From contig CM060732.1 of assembly GCA_030704615.1 (NCBI GenBank), positions 45,239,053 to 45,303,052 of the forward strand: 64,000 bases of DNA. The letters run 5' to 3'. The position numbers and the translations under genes are program-made. This DNA comes from Takakia lepidozioides (taxonomy: Eukaryota; Streptophyta; Takakiopsida; Takakiales; Takakiaceae). Shown here in pieces: positions 34,201 to 44,765 of the stretch. The stretch's first letter is position 1. Each line of letters opens with the position of its first letter. The notes beneath the pieces were generated by a model. It saw only the letters and a program-made list of their open reading frames with translations, did no database searches and was not told the DNA's origin.

Positions 34201-34485
34201 CTCGGCTCCGAGGAAGACGAGGGCTGGATGGATAGACGTCTGTATCATCACTTATCATTCATCCATGGATGACATGTATCGTGAATTGCATGCACGACTT
34301 GTGAAAACGATATAAAATTTTTCGCGCCAGCTAGGTGATTCGGGGCTCCAATCCTGCTACCCGACCGGTGTGGTATTGTGGTATTGTCATCAGTCTGGCT
34401 GATAGAGGACTTAGTAGGGGTTGTGGCTATTACATCTTGTAGCTATCTGGAGTTAGAGGGACCTAACCACCAGCTAGGGGGCGAT
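31264..34485. other. Intergenic, no recognised gene
   Basis: Begins with the COQ4 3' UTR. A 47-bp unit (AGGGTGTTCCAG core) is tandemly duplicated at about 31,973-32,060. Minus-strand open stretches at 33,477-33,701 and 33,935-34,258 do not match any family I know and show no matching splice sites. The rest is without visible structure. Confidence 0.4.
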
Positions 34486-35010
34486 TGTGGCAGACTACTT
34501 TATTGTGTATATATATGTGTGGTGTGGTTTGGACAGCGATGTAGTTGTGTAGGGATACGTATGCGCACGACAGCTGTCAAGTTAAATAAACACAGTGTGA
34601 AACTAACTAGAATAAATCTAGTTATTTGTATTTAATACTTGGAATTAGTTCAAGTGTTAAGTCAGGTGTCAAGTTTAGCTTGACACCTGAACCATCTTAT
34701 CTTCACGAGCTCGTCCGTCGTGCGGCTCATCTCTCTCGAGTTGAGCCTGCACGACCGAGCTCCTTCACTGCTTAGAATCTGAGTGTGCTTATGAAGGGAG
34801 AATATGATGTTGTGGGGTGGAGTCCCCATAGCTTGGGGTGCCCCTGGCTCGACTCTTAGTTTAACGAGTGATGATGTTGCATTTCGTTTTTCGGTGTCGA
34901 CAGTGTGATTTTAGTTTCGTATCATTGTGACAGACTACTTTATTGTGCATATATGTGTGGTGTGGTTTGGACAACGATGTAGTTGTGTAGCGATACGTAT
35001 GCGCATGACA
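34486..35010. repeat. TRIM-like unit: 85-87-bp direct repeats 440 bp apart
   Basis: 34,486-34,572 and 34,926-35,010 are near-identical direct repeats. Each starts TGTG(G/A)CAGACTAC and ends CGCA(C/T)GACA, thus TG...CA like small LTRs. They enclose about 350 bp that do not code. The left flank GCGAT and right flank ACCAT agree in only 3 of 5 positions. No clear primer-binding site or polypurine tract was found. A terminal-repeat retrotransposon in miniature is the best fit, but a simple duplication cannot be excluded. Confidence 0.5.
34661..34688. repeat. Perfect 11-bp hairpin inside the TRIM-like unit
   Basis: CAGGTGTCAAG and its exact reverse complement CTTGACACCTG are separated by a few T/A bases. 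It lies near the middle of the 350-bp interior. Confidence 0.7.
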
Positions 35011-37862
35011 ACCATTTTTCTTCAATCAGCATCTAGTAAGGTGTTGGTCAATGGATCCATCTCAAGGTCCTTCCCTCTTTTTCGCTCGGTGAGACAGGGG
35101 TGCCCGCTATCTCTCTTTCTGTTTATTATTGCTGCAGATGGCCTCAGCCATCTTCTACACAACAGGCCAGCTGTGGTGGGGCTTGAAATCCAGCACCTAT
35201 CTATCCCAAATTACAGTATAAAATCCTCGTTATATGCTGATGATACTTCCTTGTTAATTGATAACAACACTATGACTAATGTGGATCGGGCCCTACTCGC
35301 TTTGTCGCAATTTTGTGCTGCTTCGGGTCTAAATATAAACTGGAGTAAGTTTAAAAGGATTTTATCCAAGATAAAGTACTCCACGGTGGCTGCCCATACA
35401 GCCCCCTGGGGGGAAGCCCTCAGTCTTTCTTGGTTGCAGGAATGCCAATTGCATGTTCTCTTGGGTCATTTGGTTGGGCATGACCTTTCTGACGCTCTGC
35501 GTGCTGAAGGTATCATGGCAAGCCTCAAGAATAAGCTAGCCTATTCGTGCTCGGTGCACCTCTCTATAGTGGGCAAAGCTATTATTGTTAACCAAGTTGT
35601 GTTGGTTTCTAGCTGGTTTGGCTCTTCAGTTTGGTCGCCAGGAGAGGCATTTATCAAAAAGATGAAAGCTATGATGCGGAACTTCATTTGGGGGGCCTCC
35701 TCTCTTGGCCAGACTCGTAGAGCGCATGTGAGCTAGAAGCAGTTGACCCAAAAAAAAAGTAATGGTGGTCTTGGTATTATAGACCCTAAATCGCAAATCG
35801 CGGCCTTTCTAGCCAAGTGGATCCCAAGGGTGTTCACTCATTCTCTTTCACCATGGAGTCTCCTGGTTCGACATCATCTCCTCAAGGCTCGTCCAGCTCC
35901 TTCCTCAATTTGGCCTCCTTCCCTGAGATGGGTTGTGCAGGGAGGCTCCTCAAACTCCGTGCCTCTTTCGGGCTCACAAGCTTGGAGATCAATATGGCAG
36001 GCTTGGTTCTCTGTGAGGGGTCATCTTACGCAATCCAAACCTACCATTACAGAGGAGGTGCTTAGACAACCGTTGTTTGGGAATGGCAATCGAGAGTCAG
36101 AGACTTTGCTTAAGTGCTCAGCCAGTTGGGCTGCTTGGGATGCGGCGGGTATCTCTAGTTTTTTCCATTTATGGGAAAATGGTTCTCTTATCCATGCGGA
36201 GGTGGCTGAAGATTCCCTCTCTCGTAGAAGAATCAGGGTTGGTTGGGATGTAGTGACTGCTAATCTCCCATCTTCTTGGGTTTCTTTGGCATCCTTCCCG
36301 ACCAACAGAAGGGGTCTCCCAGCCTGGTTATCCTTTGATAACGGTTCTTCTAAAGCAGCCTTCTTTGCATTATCCTGTTCAGATTCTAGGCTATCTGGTT
36401 GGTGTTTTCGGGTTTTGGACTCTTGTATTCTTCACTCTCCAAGACCTGCCCTGGTCTCAGAGGATGCTTGCTGGCCACAGGTGTTGCGAATCCTTCCGCT
36501 GATAATGGTTGTCATACAAATCCGCTCTTCTTGTGGTTCTTGTAGGCTCCTTTGGCCTTGTTACAATTTGACCCCGGGGAGTGGAGATGGAATGATAGGC
36601 TTAGTTTTTTTTTTTTTTGCTTATACTGTAAAGCTGGGTTACTCTATGCTAAATCCGATGGTTTCCATGGATCTTAAATGGACAGCGAAGTGGAGACACC
36701 TGCAATCCTGCCCATCTACCTGGAAATGTGTTTGGAAAAATGTTTGGCATAAAGACCGTGCAGCCAAAGTTTCAGGATTCCTTTGGAAATTAGTGAATCG
36801 GATCCTTCCTCTGAAAACTTGCTTTCCTGACTCTTCCCCAGTCTGCGCCTCTTGTTCGTTGGGAGATATAGAATCCCTGGAGCATTGCTTTGTTTCTTGC
36901 CCAAGGGCCAGCCATGCTTGGCATTTTGTGACTACTTTCTATGCTCTTTGGAGCCCTGTGCCTCGGAATGATATAGCTGTTTTGCTTTTAAATTTTCAGG
37001 GAGGTCATTTGTGGTCCAAATGTCCGGTTTGGGCTGCCCTAAGGGCTCACACTTTGTGGAACGTGTGGAAGGCTAGATGTGATGTGATTTTGTCAGATAA
37101 GCCGTTCTCAGTAAGGTCTGTACTGTTTATGACTCACTCAGACATCATGACTGAGGCTCGGAAAGCTTGGGGTGTGTTGGGTTCAGCTCTTTCCAGATGT
37201 GGGGAGAGGAGGCGTAAAAACCTCCTCCAAGAGTTTGATCAATCTTGGGGCAAACGAGGAAAGATCTGCACCAGATTATCAGAATCGAGGTTTCAATGGA
37301 ATGACAACTTCCCGAAGGAGTGGCTGCTCTCTTAGCTCCATGCGCTCCCCCTTGGTGGGGATGAGCCTAATGTCAATTGGAGGCACCGTAAGTCTTTTAA
37401 GAAGGGCAAATCGAAGGCGCTCTGTTTTGGTAGCCTAAATTAGTCAGCAGGTCTGCTGAGTGGCTCTTTGTGGATTTCCTCGCTGTTCTCATGGTTTGGC
37501 CTGTCGCTACTGCATAGTAGATAGAAGGAGATATTTGGGCCTTGCCCAGCTGCTCTCCAGTTTTGTAGTGACCGAGGGAGGGCCTCACACTAGGGCTCTT
37601 CAAGCATCTTCATGGTTGGGGACACTGCTATTAGGCTCTAGTCTTACTGGTTTATGGCTCTTGATCTTTGGATTATCCTTGATCTAAGACCTCTCTTCTC
37701 CCCCTTCTCTTAAACTTGGTCACGAAGCATTGTCTTCCTAGATCAGCTGTATGGCACCTTGGTAGAGGTTATTTTTTTCTCTTGTTCTTCTCGGACGTTC
37801 TATGTCCTAGCTAAGAGGCCTCCATTCCTCTTTTTGAAAAAAATAAAAATAAAAATAAAAAT
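35011..37862 (+). mobile_element. 5'-truncated L1-type LINE
   Basis: Coding sequence begins abruptly inside the reverse transcriptase domain right after the TRIM-like repeat. It continues to a stop at 37,335, is followed by about 500 bp of 3' UTR, and ends in an A-rich tail of AAAAT units (37,838-37,862). Loss of the 5' end and an A-rich 3' tail are typical of target-primed reverse transcription. No certain target-site duplication was identified. Confidence 0.85.
35022..37335 (+). pseudogene. LINE reverse transcriptase C-terminal half with zf-RVT domain, one nonsense codon
   Basis: One frame runs the full length and is broken only by TAG at 35,734-35,736, where the context (VS*KQLTQ) suggests a former Trp. 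RT motifs present are SASSKVLVNG, VRQGCPLSL and the catalytic YADDTSLLI. After the RT comes a thumb-like region (FCAASGLNINWSK), and near the end a zf-RVT domain (FLWKLVNRILPLK, then CASC...HCFVSCPRA). The frame is otherwise intact, so the copy is fairly young. The missing parts are the endonuclease and the first half of the RT. Confidence 0.88.
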
Positions 37863-39456
37863 ATTGATATATGATATATCTATTATATTATATTAAAAAA
37901 AACAAATATAGTTTTATAATTAGATGTATTATCAGTAAAAGAAATGCTAGAAAAATATAAACGGTCCAGCTTGCGAAGGGTATATCCTGAACAATGCCGA
38001 TAGGTGTAGCGACCACACACCCGGAAGGATGACAGCATTTAATGTTCCCATGGTGGGTGCGGTGGATGAGGAACTGGATGACGACAAAAGAAACGGATGA
38101 ATAAGTTAAGTAACACAATCCTAACTTTGGATGGTTGCAGGTCGACAACCGGGGGACCTTGCCACGTGTAGGGCTGCGCGCCGACGAGCGCATGTGAACG
38201 TGTAGATAACTCAGTGGCTGCCAAATTTGTAAGGCGAAATGTCAGCTCCGAGGTTGGGTTGCCGGATTTGAGCACGCGACCCCCTCCCTGCTGGAAGCTG
38301 CACGCACGTGCAGGAGCGCTTCATCTCTCTCTCTCTATCTTTGCTCCCTTCCACAAGTTAAATCTGGTGTGCCTCGGAGTCTGCGAGAATTGGAGGAGTA
38401 GTGCGTAAGAAGGTGAGGCTCTTCTGCGTTTTGCTTTGGATGTGTAGGCTTGATTTGATCGGGCGAAGAACTTGTCTGTATGTATGTATGTATGTTTGGT
38501 TGTTTCTTTGTTTGTTTCTTTATTGCACTGCAAGGGTAGCGAGAAGAAGGTGAGGCTCGCGTGCTTGAAAATTTCGATCTTTTTTGTTCGAGAAGAGTTT
38601 TGGTTTGCATGAATTATTTGTGTATGTAAGAAATGTTCAGAACGTGTATGGCGTGTTGGTGCTTTCTTCAAGACGCCGCAGTGGCCGTGCATTTTAGTTT
38701 ACTGTTTGCCAGAACCTGCGTCCAGAATGTCCATTGACTCCTGGTTTCGTCACATATGTCTCGCCTGTGCGATTGTGGTCTGAGCTCGATCTTGGATGTC
38801 TGTTACCCCGTTCTCTATGTAACTGGTGTGTCTTCAGTTGATTAGCTATCTCTCTCTCCGCATTGTTTCCTGATTTTGAGGGGATCGAAGCTACTGTTGA
38901 TCCATAGCAGATGCAAGGACCGTCAGTTTCTCCTGTTCTCTTGCCTATTGCTGTCCATCTCTTTTCGCCTATTGGCTGCTGCGCAGTTCCCATCCAGCTC
39001 TGTATGTACATCCAAATAGGAGGATTGGTTGAACCGTCGGGGCTTCTTTTGTGCACCTGCCAAGTGTCCTGTAACGATCAGCAAGGTAGACGAGGGATAT
39101 GTATGTAAATCGCCAAAATCGATGGGATGATCGATAGCTTCTGATATCTTGACGCGGGAGGCGTTGGTCTACATTAGGTTAAAAGTTCATGATTGCAGTG
39201 CAATTTTGGAACTTGTGAGTCCTCCCGCACCTGTTTTATCCGCACAATTCCGGATATGATGCTCCATCATAGGAAGTCTAATGAAGTAAAGTTTTGAACT
39301 TGTGTGACTAATCCAGGAGTTTACCATAGGGAAATGAAGCCTATCTTCTCACTTAAGCAGTCACAAAGACAACAAGTTGCATAACACCAGTTCACTGTGT
39401 GTCATTCTCTTATGAAGGCTGAGAGGAGTGAGTGGAGCTAGGCCTCGATTTTGATT
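37863..39456. promoter_or_regulatory. Upstream region and probable 5' UTR of the pyrophosphatase gene
   Basis: AT-rich to about 37,960. There is then a GC-richer zone at about 38,130-38,420 with a CT-repeat (38,322-38,338), typical of plant transcription start regions. A TATG microsatellite lies at 38,475-38,495. A non-coding first exon and 5' UTR intron before the ATG at 39,457 are likely, but their borders are not certain. Confidence 0.4.
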
Positions 39457-42400
39457 ATGACATCCACAAATGGGTCTTCACCTGCTGCCGCTGTGACGCA
39501 TGAATCGCCTCATCAGAACAAATATCCACGCATTTCCCATACACCTTTGAACGACCGCATCCTCGCGTCAATGGATCGGCGCACTGTTGCAGCACATCCA
39601 TGGCATGACCTTGAAATTGGTAAGTTTCCTTCTAGTATTTTTTTAATTTGTCTTACTTTCCTGTACTTGTTTTAGTCACTGTCTGCAGTCCTCCCACGAC
39701 TGCATATGTGTCAGGAGGCTTTTCTTAGTTCCTTTGGCAACCCCCAACTATCACTGTTTCATTTCCTTACGTTCAAGAGGACGTTTTGCAGGACCAGAAG
39801 CTCCAGCAGTTTTCAACTGTGTGAGTATTTTATCCTGGGCCTCCTTACACCGTTCAAACTACATGTGTATTTAAGGCTGAAATAGCTTACTCCTAATGGG
39901 CTGTTTTTAGGGGAGTAGATCATTGTATGGTGGAGGCTCAGTTTTAGAACTCACGAGATGATACGTTCTTAATTGTGTGTTGATTTGAGTGAGAGGTCTA
40001 ATGCAAAGGATGTCAGGTGACAGCTCCCACAGGCCAAACACAACTTATGCAAAGGTCTATTTATGCAGGTTGTTGAGATTGGGAAAGGAAGCAAGGTGAA
40101 GTATGAGCTTGACAAGAAGAGTGGTCTTATCAAGGTAATGTGCTACTTTGGCCACCTACCATCACGGATGTTATGCTCTAACTTGGCTCTAATGCTAAGC
40201 TGCTCTCTGTTTGGTACCACACTTTTAATCTGGGCGTTTTGTTCTTCAGGTTGACCGGATTTTGTACTCATCAGTAGTTTATCCTCACAACTATGGCTTC
40301 ATTCCTCGCACACTTTGTGAAGACAACGACCCCATTGATGTCCTGGTTATCATGCAGGTAGCATCTTCTCCAGTTACCCTTTGCTTGATGATGGACCATG
40401 GTTCCATTCTTTGTTTTAGACAAGGGGACATATAATTATTAGGCTGACTAAGGTGCACAGACAGATTTTTTATGCATTGCATAAATAAGAGGTGGACAAA
40501 GTCTGGACCAAGACTGACATAGAGGAACTAGATAGATTGTACTCATAAGACGTTGTTTGCCGTAGCCTTGTGGCCATTGACCCCGCGCCCAGTTTGAGCG
40601 GGAACAAAAGGGACAGAACCTACCTCTGTCAGGGGCTGACGTTGGTAGTAAGACTTACCTCCATATAAAGAATTAATCCGGATTTTCCAGATATCCTCTA
40701 GAAATCCCTTCACACAAGCATCAATCTGCTGTGTGTGATTTGCCCAAAAACTAGGCCTCAGGAGGGCCTGGGCTTTTGGCTCAGCCTCGAGACTTTCAAA
40801 GTTGGTAAACAGGGGTACAGGCACAATTCCCTTAATAGATTTGAAGAGAGTGTCTCTTTGGTGAGAGAACCCCGGACAGTGTAGGCTTCCTGCCCTGAGT
40901 TTAAATTTCAGGGAACTAGATAGAGGAACTAGATAGAGTACGGGTCCTACTGCAGATGGGAGTTGTGTCCTACATTTACATGTGCATTGGCTGGCCTTCA
41001 GTTCAACAATAATTTCCTGATGTTGTACAAGCCTGATGAGCATTCCTTTCGTTTGCTCAAGCAGGAACCTGTTCTCCCTGGGTGCTTTCTCCGGGCACGG
41101 GCAATCGGACTGATGCCTATGATTGATCAGGTAATCGAATAATTTTGCTCAATTCTTTTGTCCAACCTGTTCGTGAGTCCATACAGTTTCTATGGATGTG
41201 TGCCAGGGCATACCTTGTTTTGTCCAATCATGTGGAGACATCATTGGAAGGTTCCTTCCAAATGTTAATGACCATATTTGTTGTCTGGACTGAATACGCA
41301 GTAAATGACTAGTGTGGGAAGTTGTAGATTGGCACCACGCAATATTCTCATCCATGGCCTTGCCAGTTGTTCCACAATGTCATAAGAGAAGTGGAGGGAT
41401 GCTTTCAAGATGAAGATAGTGGCATCTGCGCACTCTTTGTGGCTTTCAACTGTGACTACTGAATTTTGACTTGCAATTAGGTGCCATGTGATTTGTACTT
41501 CTGGACATCCTTCGAGATGCACTTATTTTGTTTTGTAAGTTATGGTGCTCGTTCTCTTTGTGCATTTACCGTACTTCTGCCTTCTCTTTGTGGATGACAG
41601 GGAGAGAAAGATGACAAAATCATCGCTGTCTGTGCGGATGATCCTGAGTACCGTCATTACAAGGACATCAAGGAGCTTCCACCTCATAGGCTTGCCGAAA
41701 TTCGCCGCTTTTTTGAAGACTGTATCCTTTCTTTGTATAAGGAAGTGTGTAGCCAACTGCATTCTTCATCTCAACAGTCCAAGCTTTTATTCATAGATAA
41801 AATAACAAACTTCAACATAAACATGAACACGTCACTCTGGCTCATTACATGTCTCTGAATGACCAGGTTAAGCACAGTGGTCTCTATATTTTACACTTCT
41901 GTAGTGGTTGACAAGTAGTTGCTGCTTTGTCTAAGCAGATCAGGCAACAGTTCTTTGTCTCAAAATCTTTCTTAGATTTCAGTGCAGTTTCAATCAACTG
42001 GAAAGTGAGTTGTTACTGAAGCCAAAGGTAGACAATATTTTATGGTTCAGATTCTGTAATCTCGGTTCCTTGATTCTTTCTACAGACAAGAAGAATGAGA
42101 ACAAGGAAGTCGCTGTGAATGATTTCCTTGGCACTGAGAGTGCTGTTGAAGCCATCAGTCATTCAATGTAGGTTTCTACCAGTCTGGTCTGTTTAATAGT
42201 TGTTTTGGGAATGATAGAAGAACACCACTTAGTCAAAAATGTGATACAGATGTGTACATTTAGCACTTGATGTCCTCAGCCTCATCCTTGAAAAGTTTCA
42301 AGTATCCATAACTGCTACTGGTTTGAGGATGAGATGCACGAGGATTAATTATGCATCTAAACTTCTAGTATTTAGTAGGGACGATTTCTCCAAATTGCCA

Positions 42401-42481
42401 GTGCTTGCACCTACTAAGCTCTTGACTGTTGTTTCCAGGGACCTGTACGCCGCATACATTGTGGAGAGCTTGCGACAGTAG
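39457..42481 (+). CDS. PPA: Soluble inorganic pyrophosphatase (family I), 8 exons
   Basis: Exons are 39457-39619, 39792-39820, 40069-40134, 40250-40357, 41065-41130, 41601-41721, 42086-42167 and 42439-42481. The phases agree and the product is 225 residues, close to plant soluble PPases (about 210-220). It hydrolyses pyrophosphate to phosphate with Mg, pulling biosynthetic reactions forward. Landmarks are [55 protein letters not shown] (family signature D111, D113, D116) and [20 protein letters not shown]. No transit peptide is evident, so it is cytosolic. The start at 39,457 was chosen as the first ATG after the presumed UTR. Intron 4 (40,358-41,064) may contain old transposon sequence. Confidence 0.95.
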
Positions 42482-44129
42482 GGCCTTGCCCCTCATTGAA
42501 TACGGTCAATACTTGTATTTTAGTGAGGGGAAGTGTTCTTTCAGATACTTTGCCTAACAACTCAGGTGGAACTTCTCATTCTTGCCATCCTTGGGCTACT
42601 ACTAATTGTTAATCCCATTTGTGTATATCTCAATTTATTTTATTTTTCGCTTTTTCATGTGTGTGTGTTTTTCCATACAGGGGACCAACATAAGAGGAGG
42701 CTTAACATTTTAACGATCAAGCAAATAAAGCTGTTTGGGCTGGGTGAACGCTAGGTTTTGGAGAGGTGTACTGCATCTTAACATGGTGGTCTGCATCTTT
42801 AAAAGTCTCTCCTGGCAGATGGAGGGCTCAGATTTTGGCTGTGTTTCAGAGTTAAAACTAGAATTATCTCATTTCACCCTCAAGAAGATACATTTGCAGA
42901 GAGGAGTACATAATCATGGTCAATAGACCGTTACTGGTGCACTGACAGGTATGATTCACAGATCTTCCTGCAGAGGTGAGCTATGACCTCAATTCCGAAC
43001 ATTGTTCATTTGAATGAAGAGGTTAATCAACATGTTCTCTTAAGACAACCTTTCTCACCTCGTCAATTTACTCCTAAAAAATCATTTATAATCTATCAAA
43101 TGACATGTTGCAGGCCCAGCAACAACTTGATCTGTTTTAGATGAACAGTCTGTTCTTCACTGTCCCTTGGGCTGTAGATCCCCCTATATGTTATATATGT
43201 CACTTGTTTTGCATGTTATGAATTCACTTTTGTCTACTGTAGTAGCCAGGGGAGAGGAAACAGACGTACCAGCCATAGTGGGAACTGCCCAGCTTCTCCA
43301 TTTACAAAGTTATGCAAAAGTGATAAACCAGGATTCAATTAAGCTAAGCCTACATATATCAGTCTGTAGTCTTTCTAAATGGAAGTAAATGGGGGAAAGA
43401 GCGATTGGACGGTGTGTGAACTGTAATCTGTGTAACTGGTGAGGAGCATTTGACTTTTATTTTGGCAAAACAAGGGAGACAAAGCAAAATATCTGTGGGC
43501 AGAACAATATTTCAATATCCATGCTTTAGGCTTGACAGACTGATTTTCCCAATTGACTGCAAAATCTGCACTGCTATGTTCCTAACTAACAACATGCTAA
43601 GAAAAAAAAAAAAAAAAAAAAAACTTGCTAAGATCTAAAACTTGAAAATTTGAATGTAGAGTCAAATTGCTGTAAACATTGGAATCTTATGCCTCTTTTG
43701 TGAATGCAAAAATTGTGGAGCAGGAAAAACTGCACAATGTTTATCGAAAATCTTAAATGACTCAGCCAATACAGTCCAAAATTCCACCAGAACATGCCTC
43801 CTGATGCAGCCCCCCCAACCTTTCAGATACCGGTCTGTCTGGGGTCGCTTCAGCGTTTACGGGCTAAACTCGTCATCTCCTAAGTAGTGCACGTTGTAAT
43901 GATTTCAAGCTTCCAGGGTCTGCTTTTGGAGACATGCTGCTTTGGACTTTTGAAAATCCATGTAACAATAACAGTGTTACATGGATTTTCAAAAGTCTGA
44001 TCTCATCCATTACCCTTTTTACTTCTTTAAAAGGGGCATCCTTGAATTCCAGCAACGGATGCGTTTAAGAATATAACCCATGTTAGGAACAGAAGATTAG
44101 TGTCTATAAGACATTTGCTTGTAAATTAA
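42482..44129. other. Intergenic, with a perfect hairpin at 43,945-43,997
   Basis: Presumed pyrophosphatase 3' UTR, then sequence without recognised genes. An A-run lies at 43,601-43,622. The one clear structure is the hairpin listed separately. Confidence 0.4.
43945..43997. repeat. Perfect 23-bp inverted repeat with 7-nt loop
   Basis: 43,945-43,967 and 43,975-43,997 are exact reverse complements (one arm starts GACTTTTGAAAATCC), with the loop ATAACAG. Such a perfect short stem suggests a recent foldback, a MITE core or an artefact. Plant miRNA precursors normally have longer loops. Confidence 0.9.
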
Positions 44130-44352
44130 TCGTCGTCCCGATGGGACACAACTCCTTGGTAAGGGACAGGGTTGCCCGAACTAGGAGGGGCTGGTCTCAA
44201 ATCCCCACCCTTGTGGGATTTGCCAGGCGGTGCGGCCATGAGGGTGTGCCCCCTTGGACAAGGGGTGCTGGCCGGAACCAGGGGGGTGATTAGTAGCCTC
44301 GAGCTGCCCCGCTCGGCTGATACACCTCCCCTCCAAGAAACAAAAAAAAACC
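44130..44352 (+). mobile_element. SINE-like element
   Basis: GGTCTCAAATCC at about 44,191-44,202 resembles a Pol III B box in a tRNA-like T-arm context. Upstream GATGGGACACAACTCCTTGG could hold a weak A box. A GC-rich body of about 130 bp follows, and the unit ends in an A-rich tail (AAACAAAAAAAAA, 44,338-44,350). Size and layout fit a tRNA-derived SINE. No second copy in the window proves mobility. Confidence 0.4.
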
Positions 44353-44765
44353 CTTCCTTTTTTGGTTTCTCTCACAAATCCACTTCCAACTTTCCCACAC
44401 ACACGTCATCAATTTGGAGCAGAGTACCTCCATGTTTTTGACGACATGTGCTCCCGAGTAGAAGCGCTTCCTCCACAGACTACTTCGAGCGGTTATCCAT
44501 CCATTGAATCAAACTATGCCGCCTTCCTTTGGGCTGTCAGTTGTTAAATCTGTGCAGGAAGGAACAGATCGAGCACTTCCCTGCTTCTAAATTACAGAGT
44601 GATTCCTGACCCCTTCCATACACAGAACAGAGGTCAAGGATGCTAACTTAGAAGGAAACTCCACATTTGACATGCCATCACAGCAGCAACTTTTCAGACA
44701 ACAGATGTGAAACTATGTTGGATATTAATCAAATTGACCTACAGATAAAAGTGATTTGTTGTGGC
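44353..44765. other. 3' flank of the minus-strand unknown gene
   Basis: Presumed 3' UTR of the gene ending at 44,766. Nothing else is seen. Confidence 0.35.

Noticed and set aside
33477-34258. Minus-strand open stretches (for example VQELREALWQHDKRFRL and MDFLGMLLLWTRVDMYF) that might be exons of a small gene
   Set aside because: No family resemblance, no splice-site pair that joins them in phase, and low expected information for their length.
38475-38520. TATG/TTTG microsatellite as a regulatory site
   Set aside because: Simple repeat in a presumed 5' UTR or intron; nothing supports a specific role.
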